From the NCBI GenBank assembly GCA_913052275.1, contig CAJXDX010000038.1:1-13022 (forward strand): 13,022 bases of DNA, read 5' to 3'. The DNA comes from an uncultured Pseudomonadota bacterium. Lineage in GTDB: Bacteria > SAR324 > NAC60-12. The translations under genes and the position numbers were made by a program. The first letter of the stretch is position 1, and each line of letters begins with the position of its first letter. Shown here piece after piece: positions 6,171-13,022 of this stretch. Under the pieces are notes generated by a model that made no database searches, was not told the DNA's origin, and worked only from the letters and a program-made list of their open reading frames with translations.

Positions 6171-8147
6171 TTAAGGTTCCCATCCTTTTTCAACTTCCAT
6201 CATAGCTTCCACTGTGCGACAGTCTGGACACATTCTGAGAATATTCTTACGATTTCCAGAAAATGTTGACTGAAGAGATTCAACCCCTAATACCTTGGAC
6301 TCAATTGCCTCCAGTGCCCTGCGGTTTATGTAAGGTTTTTTGCATTGAGTGCAGGCAACCATCTCATCCTCTGCGACTTTTCTATAGTCCAGTGAGATTT
6401 TGTCAAGATGCAATTCTCCCTTGAGGGTGATAACTTTTTCAGGACAGAGCTGTTCACACAGTCCGCATCCCACACAGTTAATATGCTTAAAATGCAGGCT
6501 GTTATTCTCCTCTTCAAACTTAAACGCATTAGTTGGGCATACGTTGGCGCAGGAGCGGCATAGTGTACAGCCTGATTCATTGACTTCAGCATATGCAAAT
6601 GGTAATTCCTGTGTTATGTCAACACTTCCCGGTTCATTGCAGGTTTGTTCAATTAAATCCTTAATAACGTCTGTTAGGATTTCACGATTCCCGGTTTGGC
6701 TGGGTGTAGTCCATCGAGCTGCAAGTGAAGGTTCACTTAATTTTGAGACAAATTGATTGACGGTATCAACCGCCTTCTCTTCCATGCCTTCCTGGGCAGT
6801 CATTATCCCAACCCTTTCCTGTCCCAGATCAAAATGCTTTAGAATCAACTGCGTGAATTCATATTTTTGATAGAGCAGTTCACGTTCACCGTTAGGACAA
6901 TTCTCGCATCCAAGTAGTCCTACGCCTGCTGCCCCAAGTGAAAGCGCCGCAAGCATATTTGATTCAGAAACATAACGCAGGCATGGTACTTCGATAGGTA
7001 ACACTGCTGGTGAATAGAAATAAGGAATTTCCCCTGCGGTTTGCAGAACCTTGCGGCCCATTTCTTCACAGTGGAATAGTATTACAGGAGGATCATTTGT
7101 AGCATGTTCTTCTTTTGAAGAAGTGAGCATATCCGAAATTCGTGCGTATATTTCTTGAGGTGCTGGTTCAGTAAATCGTAGAGCCGAGGTGGGACAGGCA
7201 GACACACATGCTCCACAGCCTTCGCAGGTCAGGTGATCAACATTGATGCGTAAAGAATTTTCAGTCTGTCTGGAAATCGCGTCATATGGACAAAATGTAA
7301 TGCAGCGTCCACAAGTTTCGATCCCTTTGTCCCCGCCAGCGCAAATATCCTGATTATAAACAACATGTTCAGGTTTGTGGAAGTAGCCAACCAGGTCACT
7401 TATCTGACTTGCAGTTTCTTCCAGAATCTCATCATCTACACTGGAAACTAAATGAACTCCCGTCCTCCTTATGATGCCTTCAGGTGGTGTTTTTGCCAAA
7501 ACAACAAGCTGGTCAGCTTTGATTTCATATCGCTTTTGTGACCGACCGTCAGACAATGGTTCAGGTTCAAGAGTAATACGCAGATTACCCAGGCGCCCTT
7601 CTACTGAAACCAGCGAAACTCGCTGGTCGGAAAGTGGTGAATTGTCCATACCTTCAGTTTCCGGAGAAATACAAAAAGTCAAACCACCTTGTCCTTCAGC
7701 AACTAAGTCTCCCAACTTGCCCGCCATTTTCATTCCTTCTGCAAACTCAGTATATATTACGATTTTATTCCCAACCCTCAGAGGATTAATCGGCACTTTA
7801 TTATGTGTTCTGATGCTGGCTGCACGGATTTCGGCATTAATTAATTTCAATGCCTTGAGGTGTGACTTTTCAGTGTCTGAGTGGGGGGCAAAACATTTAC
7901 CCTTTAGATCCAGGAAGTGAAGTGTTTTCCCTGCCAAGGCTTGCTCAAAAACTGCCGGCTCGGCACAGCATCCAACGAGGACATGCTCAATGTTCTGCTG
8001 TTCAGCATCTTTTGCAAAGGTATGGATTTCTTCTTCAGGGTTAGTTGCAACTTTCACCAGAGGAACTGGTGCACCAATTATTTTCTGGTCAACATTTACA
8101 GTTGAACGGCAGTCACAGAGAAATGCCCCCCAATTCTTGGATTGCAT
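6171..8147 (-). CDS. HdrA-like polyferredoxin with MvhD-like domain, flavin site apparently lost
   Basis: Large (658-residue) cytoplasmic iron-sulfur protein. The N-terminus resembles the HdrA N-terminal domain (GAFLCDCRS at about 7-15, VLVGCCAEPAVFE at 56-68, KCFAPHSDTEKSHLKAL at 84-100). Where HdrA has its FAD-binding GxGxxG there is KIVIYTEFAEGMKMAGKL, and the flavoprotein region is shortened to ~130 residues. Then come two 4Fe-4S motifs (Cys about 269, 279, 282, 286, with unusual spacing, and 308, 311, 314, 318), an MvhD/FlpD-like domain (about 354-430, Cys 360, 389, 414, 417), two more 4Fe-4S motifs (527-537 and 558-568), and a C-terminal zinc-ribbon or rubredoxin-like CxxC pair (599/602 and 640/643). 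Electron transfer to or from the FDH, or delivery of electrons during its assembly, is inferred from context. No transmembrane segment or export signal is seen. Confidence 0.85.
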   Translation of the reverse strand: MQSKNWGAFLCDCRSTVNVDQKIIGAPVPLVKVATNPEEEIHTFAKDAEQQNIEHVLVGCCAEPAVFEQALAGKTLHFLDLKGKCFAPHSDTEKSHLKALKLINAEIRAASIRTHNKVPINPLRVGNKIVIYTEFAEGMKMAGKLGDLVAEGQGGLTFCISPETEGMDNSPLSDQRVSLVSVEGRLGNLRITLEPEPLSDGRSQKRYEIKADQLVVLAKTPPEGIIRRTGVHLVSSVDDEILEETASQISDLVGYFHKPEHVVYNQDICAGGDKGIETCGRCITFCPYDAISRQTENSLRINVDHLTCEGCGACVSACPTSALRFTEPAPQEIYARISDMLTSSKEEHATNDPPVILFHCEEMGRKVLQTAGEIPYFYSPAVLPIEVPCLRYVSESNMLAALSLGAAGVGLLGCENCPNGERELLYQKYEFTQLILKHFDLGQERVGIMTAQEGMEEKAVDTVNQFVSKLSEPSLAARWTTPSQTGNREILTDVIKDLIEQTCNEPGSVDITQELPFAYAEVNESGCTLCRSCANVCPTNAFKFEEENNSLHFKHINCVGCGLCEQLCPEKVITLKGELHLDKISLDYRKVAEDEMVACTQCKKPYINRRALEAIESKVLGVESLQSTFSGNRKNILRMCPDCRTVEAMMEVEKGWEP

Positions 8148-8152
8148 CAAAT

Positions 8153-8158
8153 CCTCCT
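8153..8158 (-). promoter_or_regulatory. Strong ribosome-binding site setting the HdrA-like start
   Basis: A perfect AGGAGG on the minus strand lies five bases before the ATG at 8147. This favours 8147 over the TTG codon just upstream at 8150. It is the clearest Shine-Dalgarno sequence in the operon and follows a 117-base spacer after the cytochrome gene. Confidence 0.75.
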
Positions 8159-8264
8159 ATTACAATCGCAGGTTAGTTTGATCATTTTTAATGGAAGGTA
8201 TTTTAGATTACATGAAAGGCAAGTGGCAATTCAAACCTGTGGAATCAACTTTCTACAAATGGTA

Positions 8265-9893
8265 TTACCAGGGATTGAAACCTCCTTTTCCATCCCCTCT
8301 ATAAAAGAGCAATGAATGCGAACTGGCAGATACCATTGCCAGGTCAATTATACCATCACCGTCAAAATCTCCATTTGCTATAGCGATTCCATCGTTGCCT
8401 GTATATATGGAAGAAGTATTTTCAAAATCACCATTTCCTTTTCCCAGGAAAATGGCAATACCACCCGATGTTCTGTTAGAGACTGCTAGATCTAAATTGC
8501 CATCATTGTTGAAATCGCCGCTGGTCAGTCCATGCGGATTTACTCCTGTTTCATGTCTTGCCTGCATTTTAAAGTTTCCAAGTCCGTCTCCTGTGTACAC
8601 TTCTATGGACTCCTCTCCTGCGACTACAACAGCAAGATCCAAATTCCCGTCTCCATTGAAATCTCCATATGCCCGGTAGTGTGGAAATCGTCCTGTTTTT
8701 ACAATATTTGCCTCCATGAATTTACCATCACCTTTTGCAAGCATGATTGATAACGTATGTGACCCCAAACTTCCCACAACCAGATCAGGAATCCCATCCT
8801 TATTCAGGTCGACTCCATCCATTATGTGCGGACCTCGTTCCACATCAATGGTATATGACTTTTTGGGCAGGCCTGTATAATCATTGGTTAAGATTAATAC
8901 TTTGGATAGTGCAGCCTGAGCTACAGCCAAATCAGCAATTCCGTCCTTGTTAAAATCCCCTGCGACAACGCAGGAAGGGCCATGGATATCCTCAATATCC
9001 CTGCGTCCATCAAAATCTCCTTTTCCATCTCCATAATATAAACTCAAGCTGCCTGCCCCAGTGTTAGTTGTGACCAAATCTAGATGTCCATCCTGGTTCA
9101 GATCCGTACTTGAAACCCAGGTCGGTCCTTCTCCAACATGCAGGTGATGGTTGGTAATAATCCCTCCTGCACCGTCTGCAAGCAGAACGGTTAGTGTTTG
9201 TGAAGCTGATGCAGGAATTGCAAAATCGGTGTTTCTATCATTATTAAAATCTCCAAGCGTAATCGCGTGCGGGAAAAATCCGCCGATACGCTGATTCCCT
9301 GAACTATTTCCAACAACCTGCTGGTGGGCGAGTAAAATGGATTCTCGCCAACTATGCATATCAAAATATTTTGATGTATTAAAAAAATATTTAAAAGGAT
9401 TGTTAGCTTCAGCTCCTTTATATACGACTGGCTGAAGTAATGAAGAAAATTGTCTAAATCTATGCCATTCAGGAAGTGGTGAATAAACAAGATGCTTCAC
9501 CTGACCGGATTCATGAATCTCTAACAATGCACCTTCTTCCTGAGTTTTCTGATTTAATGCGCGGAGATATGAGATCAGGTGTTGAATTTCCTGATCAGAT
9601 AAGTTAAATCCGAGTGCAGGCATAAATTCTGATAAACCTACAGCCCTGCCTCCTTCTTTGATCACTGCCTGCAAATATTCATCTGTTCTTTCCGGAATCA
9701 CTTCCTTCAAATTCGGTACGGGAACAGGTGGTTTGGCAGCTTTTTTTTTCCAGTCCCAGCCTTCTCCAGCTAGACCGTGGCAAAGTACACACATTTCTGT
9801 GTAAATTTTTTCGCCCTGCTTTATATCTTCCTGCGATACAGCAGTTGAGGAAAAAGAAAGGAATAGTAACAGGAAAGTGAGTAATCTCTTCAA
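8265..9893 (-). CDS. Exported cytochrome c fused to a seven-repeat FG-GAP/VCBS beta-propeller
   Basis: The 542-residue protein begins with a signal peptide (MKR, then hydrophobic 4-19, no lipobox), so it should be periplasmic or outward-facing. Residues ~23-115 form a mono-heme class I cytochrome c: CVLCH at 35-39 binds heme and Met91 in EFMPALG is the likely second iron ligand. After a linker (~116-200) come seven FG-GAP/VCBS repeats, each with a DxNxDGxxD-type calcium motif, at 215, 264, 313, 362, 411, 460 and 509; the spacing is exactly 49 each time, as expected for a seven-bladed propeller. The first motif is degenerate (Arg for Gly). The only usable start is TTG at 9893, since an in-frame stop lies a few codons upstream and the next Met is residue 34; the ribosome-binding site is weak. 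Position in an FDH operon suggests a role as electron acceptor or docking subunit, which is inferred. Confidence 0.9.
   Translation of the reverse strand: MKRLLTFLLLFLSFSSTAVSQEDIKQGEKIYTEMCVLCHGLAGEGWDWKKKAAKPPVPVPNLKEVIPERTDEYLQAVIKEGGRAVGLSEFMPALGFNLSDQEIQHLISYLRALNQKTQEEGALLEIHESGQVKHLVYSPLPEWHRFRQFSSLLQPVVYKGAEANNPFKYFFNTSKYFDMHSWRESILLAHQQVVGNSSGNQRIGGFFPHAITLGDFNNDRNTDFAIPASASQTLTVLLADGAGGIITNHHLHVGEGPTWVSSTDLNQDGHLDLVTTNTGAGSLSLYYGDGKGDFDGRRDIEDIHGPSCVVAGDFNKDGIADLAVAQAALSKVLILTNDYTGLPKKSYTIDVERGPHIMDGVDLNKDGIPDLVVGSLGSHTLSIMLAKGDGKFMEANIVKTGRFPHYRAYGDFNGDGNLDLAVVVAGEESIEVYTGDGLGNFKMQARHETGVNPHGLTSGDFNNDGNLDLAVSNRTSGGIAIFLGKGNGDFENTSSIYTGNDGIAIANGDFDGDGIIDLAMVSASSHSLLFYRGDGKGGFNPW
8272..9281 (-). 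repeat. Seven 147-bp (49-residue) protein-coding repeats
   Basis: Seven in-frame units encode the pattern: PH or GP, about seven residues, GDFNxDGxxDLAV, about fifteen residues, then GDGxGxF. The first Asp of each motif falls at codons 215, 264, 313, 362, 411, 460 and 509 of the cytochrome fusion, with no insertion or deletion between units. The units are diverged from each other, so this is an old internal duplication, not a fresh tandem array. Confidence 0.9.
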
Positions 9894-9960
9894 AGTCTTA
9901 ATTCAAACTGCGCTAATTCGTGGGGAGGGAAGAAATACTCATTAAAGATCCTTATTATTT

Positions 9961-11028
9961 CTATCCGCTAATGGGAATTTGAAATAGTGCTGGCGGCATA
10001 GTCAGAGGAGCCTTTACGTCACCACCCCAGACAATTACAAACCTAAGAATTGCCCCGCCAACCAGAATTGAGGCAAATTTAAATCCGGAGACCCATTTTG
10101 TATATGTTTTGATGAGTGTTGCAAAAATCATTTCAATTAAGCCAATAACCAGCGGGAGAGTCAGTCCTAATCCAATAATTCCCCACCAGAACCAGGGTGA
10201 AAGAGCCCCCTGCGTAACATACTGATAGACCAATTCACTGCCGTTAGGGGCTATGAACAGTCCTGAATTATCATCTTTGATTGGGTTTGAAGCAAGATAA
10301 TCCATAAACATTTGTATCTCAATTAATTCAATAAATATCAAAACCATAATTGCATAGCCAAGTACACTTATAACTTTTGAAGTGTCTTCAGAACCGGTAC
10401 TTTGAAATGAAACATTCCCGGTAGCAAGCCCCGGTGGTCCACTGACAGACTGCTGGGAAACATTTTGGGTGAATAATGCCTGATACAAAATGTACACAAG
10501 CCCTGATCCAGCTAAGCCGGTCAAGACTCCTGAATTTAGAAATAAGTATGGAAGATACTCCATAGACCATAAAGGGACAAACATTGCACCTGACAGCAGC
10601 AAGCCTGTGTAAAATGAAACAAATGCCAGTAGAGGCAGTCCGATAACCCCAATAATACGCCTGATAGTTTGATCTACCTTGTAGTGCCACATAGCCGCGT
10701 AGGCTACAACCAGAGGAACTGCAAGACCAACCGCCCAGCCACCAATTACCAGCCATGAATTATAATTCTTAAAGAAAAAAGGGAATAATATCCCTCTTTC
10801 AGGTTTTCCAAGGTGAAATGCAATGAAGGCCCCGGCCAATGCAAGAACAGGAATACACAAAACAGCCGTGACTTTGGAAAAATTTTCGAATTGCTTTAAC
10901 TTAATTCCAAGTAGATCTGCTGCCACAGCAACAACAAACAAACCGCCGCTTAATCCTCCAAAAAAAAGATACATGGGGACGAACATATCATTGCCCCACT
11001 TAGAGTTCATCAGGATGATCGATTCCAT
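9961..11028 (-). CDS. nrfD: NrfD/PsrC-family membrane subunit, probable quinone-interacting FDH anchor
   Basis: The 355-residue protein has about eight hydrophobic helices (near 15-37, 53-72, 93-115, 125-146, 161-182, 219-241, 278-300, 318-336). GGLSGG in helix 1 and HLGKPERG after helix 2 are typical of NrfD/PsrC proteins, which carry electrons between an iron-sulfur subunit and the quinone pool without heme. A polar Ser/Gly-rich loop (187-217) and another at 246-277 interrupt the helices. With the FdhB-type protein upstream, it most likely replaces the cytochrome b subunit (FdhC/FdnI) of classical FDHs. The ATG at 11028 has AGGAG seven bases upstream; the ATG at 11010 is a weaker alternative. 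The C-terminal part (about 337-355, proline-rich) lies after the last helix. Confidence 0.9.
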   Translation of the reverse strand: MESIILMNSKWGNDMFVPMYLFFGGLSGGLFVVAVAADLLGIKLKQFENFSKVTAVLCIPVLALAGAFIAFHLGKPERGILFPFFFKNYNSWLVIGGWAVGLAVPLVVAYAAMWHYKVDQTIRRIIGVIGLPLLAFVSFYTGLLLSGAMFVPLWSMEYLPYLFLNSGVLTGLAGSGLVYILYQALFTQNVSQQSVSGPPGLATGNVSFQSTGSEDTSKVISVLGYAIMVLIFIELIEIQMFMDYLASNPIKDDNSGLFIAPNGSELVYQYVTQGALSPWFWWGIIGLGLTLPLVIGLIEMIFATLIKTYTKWVSGFKFASILVGGAILRFVIVWGGDVKAPLTMPPALFQIPISG

Positions 11029-11151
11029 TTGATTTCTCCTAAATATGGTCCCCTATCTAGTAAGGAACGGTGTTGATTGTGATAAATATGAAATTGAAAG
11101 TTGTAAACAGGCTGGCTGGACCGAATGACATGGTCTGGACTTCCTCCATTT

Positions 11152-11170
11152 AAAATCAGGCAAGGCCTGA
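11152..11170 (-). terminator. Short GC-rich hairpin with T4, possible terminator or attenuator
   Basis: On the minus strand TCAGGC, a three-base loop CTT, and GCCTGA form a perfect six-pair stem (11170-11156), followed at once by TTTT (11155-11152). This is the arrangement of a small intrinsic terminator. It sits about 160 bases after the fdhB stop and 124 bases before nrfD, so it would cut back, rather than abolish, read-through into nrfD. Confidence 0.45.
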
Positions 11171-11261
11171 CTGGAAAGCCCGGGAAGGATAAGGAAATTA
11201 ATAGAAACTTCCATTTGTTTTAGATAAAGTCCCGCAACAACTAGCACCAATCAGCACAGCC

Positions 11262-11289
11262 TCACACCGGATAACTGTATCCGGTGTGA
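11262..11289 (-). other. Perfect 11-bp stem hairpin after fdhB
   Basis: TCACACCGGAT and its exact complement ATCCGGTGTGA flank a six-base loop, giving the strongest inverted repeat noticed in the window. It begins 39 bases after the fdhB stop. The T-run lies before the stem on the minus strand and not after it, so it does not look like an ordinary intrinsic terminator for fdhB. A 3'-end stabiliser that protects fdhAB mRNA, a processing site, or a protein-binding palindrome are the options; the sequence does not decide. Confidence 0.6.
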
Positions 11290-11328
11290 AAAACTGTACT
11301 TTTAAGAGCAAATTTCAGACCACTTGGC

Positions 11329-11979
11329 CTAATTGTTGGGATAAGCAGTCCCCCATCCCCAGCTTCCGGCTGCGGAACCCCTTGCAGCGGAACGAGCACG
11401 AACAACGTTTGACACTTCTTCTGCATCACCGGCCACCAAAGCTTTTGTAGAACATACCGAAGCACACATGGGAAGCTTACCTTCAGCTATCCGGTTGGAA
11501 CCATATAGCTCCTGCTCAGTTGCTGAGAAAGGTTCTTCAGGTCCACCCGCACAGTATGTGCACTTGTCCATTACACCACGCTTGCCATAAGGTGAACCTT
11601 TAGGGAACTGTGGTGCGCCAAATGGACACGCATACAGGCAGTAGCCGCAACCTATGCATGTGTCCTTATTGACGTGGACAATTCCATCTGCCCTGTGAAA
11701 CAAAGCGTCCACCGGACAAACGGATACACACGGCGCATTAGAGCAGTGCATACACGGAACTGCTACGTTGGTTTCTCCAGGTTGTCCTTCGTTAACTGTA
11801 ACCACCCTGATTCGGGCGATCCCCGAAGGAACATTATTCTCATTTTTACATGCTACTTCACAACCACCGCACTCAATGCAGCGTTTTGTGTCAACATAGA
11901 ATTTCATCCTTGCCGGAGCATGTTTCCCTTCTGGTCCAGAGGCTGAACGGGCAGGGATGGTAATATTTGTTGTTGCCAT
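11329..11979 (-). CDS. fdhB: FdhB, formate dehydrogenase four-cluster iron-sulfur subunit
   Basis: Electron-transfer subunit that takes electrons from FdhA and passes them to the membrane partner. The 216 residues carry 16 cysteines in four 4Fe-4S sets: 34/37/40/44 (CIECGGCEVAC), 76/79/84/88 (CMHCSNAPCVSVC), 108/111/114/118 (CIGCGYCLYAC) and 140/143 with 172/176 (CTYCAGG and CASVC). The GKLPMCASVCSTKALVAGD segment resembles FdhB of Shewanella-type FDHs. There is no C-terminal membrane helix, unlike E. coli FdnH, so attachment should be through the NrfD protein. No signal peptide is seen; if exported it would ride with FdhA. The ATG at 11979 has GGAGAAGG just upstream and lies 15 bases after fdhA; the 24 residues before the conserved MKFYVDTKRC are a non-conserved-looking extension. 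Confidence 0.94.
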   Translation of the reverse strand: MATTNITIPARSASGPEGKHAPARMKFYVDTKRCIECGGCEVACKNENNVPSGIARIRVVTVNEGQPGETNVAVPCMHCSNAPCVSVCPVDALFHRADGIVHVNKDTCIGCGYCLYACPFGAPQFPKGSPYGKRGVMDKCTYCAGGPEEPFSATEQELYGSNRIAEGKLPMCASVCSTKALVAGDAEEVSNVVRARSAARGSAAGSWGWGTAYPNN

Positions 11980-11994
11980 TTTCCTTCTCCGATA

Positions 11995-13022
11995 TCAGGC
12001 CTTCATTATTCTGCAAAGACCAGTTTTTGTTTCTTGCATCTGAGTGATGCGGTCATAACCATAGTTCATTACCGTATTTGCAGACTCTCCCATTCCATAA
12101 GGGATATACCCTTCAGGATATTTGTCTGACAGGTCCTTTCCGTTTAAGACACCGCCCCAATGGAAAGGAAGGTAAACCATGTCCGGACTTACCCTTCTAG
12201 TAACCTTTGCCTTAACTTTGATACGGCTTGGCTCTGAATCAGTATCCTCAGGAGATTCAACCCAAATCCAGTCGCCATGCTTGATGCGACTATCATTTGC
12301 TAGGCGAGGATGTATTTCTGCGTACATTTCAGGCTGCAATTCTACGAGCCACCAGCAATTACGCTCACTGTTTCCACCTCCTTCAAATTCAACCTGCCTG
12401 CCTGAAGAAAGAATGAGAGGGTATTTTTTGACCCAATCAGCCTTCTGCAGACTCTTAAAAAGCGTTGGAACGCGATAATGATCCTTTACATCATCGTATG
12501 TGACCCAATCCGTAATAAGGTCCGGTCTGGGACTGTGAATAGGTTCACGGTGTTTCGGCACTGGATCATCCTTAAAGGTCCATACATGGAAGCGGGCGCG
12601 GCCATTTCCGTATGGAGCCAAACCTTTGGCTATCGCATCTTCAAACACTTTACCGGTTAAATCTGTCTTCCAGTTTTTCATTTCCGCATATCCCTTATTA
12701 ATGGAACTGGCAACGGGTGCAGACCCCTTCCCGGCAAGCAAGGTTCTGCCATCAGGCGCCTTGGTTCCCCACCTGGCACGGAATCCCATACCTCCTTTTG
12801 CCACAGGAATGCTTGTTCGATAAAGGATGTGTGAACCAGGATGTTTTTCTGTCCAGCAAGGCCATGGAAGACCCCATTGCTCACCGTCACAGGGACCTCC
12901 TTCTGCGATCTTAGTCTTAAGGTCGAAGGCATGCCCCCATTCCTGTTGACGTTTCATCCGTTCAACAGTTTGACCTGTCATCCCAATGGTACGCATGCCA
13001 AGGTTCCACTCTCGAGTGATGT
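11995..13022 (-). CDS. fdhA: FdhA, formate dehydrogenase catalytic subunit, C-terminal part (cut by window edge)
   Basis: The frame is open through the right edge, so the visible ~341 residues are only the C-terminal third of an enzyme usually around 900 or more residues. It oxidises formate to CO2 (or the reverse) at a Mo or W bis-pyranopterin site. The edge sequence TREWNLGMRTIGMTGQ followed by QQEWGHAFDLKTKIAEGG is typical of this FDH group. The final ~150 residues form the cofactor dinucleotide-binding domain, with LILSSGRQVEFEGGGNSERN, EIHPRLANDSRIKHGDWIWV and VYLPFHWGG. The Met at 12996 is internal. The twin-arginine signal, the N-terminal cluster and the Cys or Sec ligand lie outside the window, so the site of action and selenium use cannot be judged here. 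Confidence 0.94.
   Translation of the reverse strand, partial: ITREWNLGMRTIGMTGQTVERMKRQQEWGHAFDLKTKIAEGGPCDGEQWGLPWPCWTEKHPGSHILYRTSIPVAKGGMGFRARWGTKAPDGRTLLAGKGSAPVASSINKGYAEMKNWKTDLTGKVFEDAIAKGLAPYGNGRARFHVWTFKDDPVPKHREPIHSPRPDLITDWVTYDDVKDHYRVPTLFKSLQKADWVKKYPLILSSGRQVEFEGGGNSERNCWWLVELQPEMYAEIHPRLANDSRIKHGDWIWVESPEDTDSEPSRIKVKAKVTRRVSPDMVYLPFHWGGVLNGKDLSDKYPEGYIPYGMGESANTVMNYGYDRITQMQETKTGLCRIMKA

Larger units (their letters stand above)
11029..11328 (-). promoter_or_regulatory. 300-bp spacer between fdhB and nrfD with two hairpins
   Basis: No credible gene is seen in these 300 bases, although the flanking genes run in the same direction. The spacer holds a strong perfect hairpin near the fdhB stop and a second, GC-rich hairpin followed by four T in its middle (both listed separately). 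The last ~120 bases before nrfD are A+T-rich and could hold a promoter, but no clear -35/-10 pair could be assigned. The layout suggests that fdhAB and the genes from nrfD onward are expressed at different levels. Confidence 0.5.

Noticed and set aside
7471..7920. Long plus-strand open frame opposite the HdrA-like gene
   Set aside because: Its protein resembles no family, it has no ribosome-binding site, and it lies entirely opposite a clearly conserved gene, so it is a shadow frame.
8170..8200. FNR-like half site (TTGAT) in the cytochrome/HdrA-like spacer
   Set aside because: Only one half of the TTGAT-N4-ATCAA palindrome is present, and it lies within an operon and not before a first gene.
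8260..8270. TGGTA-TACCA palindrome over the cytochrome stop codon
   Set aside because: The arms are only five bases with a single central base, so it cannot form a hairpin of note and may be chance.
10388..10756. Second minus-strand open frame inside nrfD
   Set aside because: It is rich in Trp, Cys and Arg in an unnatural way and shares the strand with the well-supported membrane protein in another frame.
11065..11090. CRP-like TGTGA half site upstream of nrfD
   Set aside because: TTGTGATAAATATG has no matching TCACA arm at the right distance.
11053..11250. Small open frame in the fdhB-nrfD spacer
   Set aside because: It has no recognisable domain or convincing ribosome-binding site and runs through the TCAGGC hairpin with T4; structured regulatory RNA explains the spacer better.
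1..13022. CRISPR arrays, tRNA or rRNA genes, insertion sequences, phage genes
   Set aside because: None was seen. Gene order is coherent from edge to edge, with no transposase, integrase or terminal inverted repeats.

Overview
The window reads as part of a bacterial chromosome, A+T-rich, Gram-negative in character (exported c-type cytochrome, periplasmic binding protein), carrying an almost complete gene set for a respiratory molybdenum- or tungsten-dependent formate dehydrogenase (FDH) and the supply of its metal cofactor. The lineage cannot be fixed from sequence alone. The gene style would suit a marine proteobacterial or SAR324-like genome, but that is only a guess. All genes except the first are on the minus strand, so the biological reading order runs from the right edge leftwards.

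Right half, positions 13022 to 4976, minus strand: the C-terminal third of the catalytic subunit FdhA (cut by the window edge), the four-cluster iron-sulfur subunit FdhB, a 300-bp spacer with two hairpins, an NrfD/PsrC-type eight-helix membrane subunit, an exported mono-heme cytochrome c fused to a seven-repeat FG-GAP/VCBS beta-propeller, a HdrA-like polyferredoxin fused to an MvhD-like domain, an unrecognised 147-residue cysteine-free protein, and a TorD-family assembly chaperone. A hairpin followed by a T-run after the chaperone gene probably closes this unit.

Left half, positions 4714 to 733, minus strand: moeA, tupA, tupB, tupC and mobB. This is a tightly packed, overlapping set for tungstate import and insertion of the metal into the pyranopterin cofactor. 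The tungstate-type importer suggests that the neighbouring FDH uses tungsten, though molybdenum is not excluded. At the left edge the 3' part of fdhD, the sulfurtransferase that activates FDH, lies on the plus strand and converges on mobB, with a small hairpin plus T-run at the junction.

Taken together: TupABC imports tungstate, MoeA inserts the metal into molybdopterin, MobB probably helps make the dinucleotide form, FdhD sulfurates the cofactor, the TorD-like protein guards apo-FdhA, and FdhA-FdhB pass electrons from formate to the membrane through the NrfD protein. The two genes that do not fit the textbook FDH are the cytochrome c/beta-propeller fusion, whose seven calcium-type motifs recur with an exact 49-residue period, and the HdrA-like protein that keeps its iron-sulfur clusters but seems to have lost its flavin site. 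These two, with the orphan 147-residue protein, are the most interesting parts of the window.
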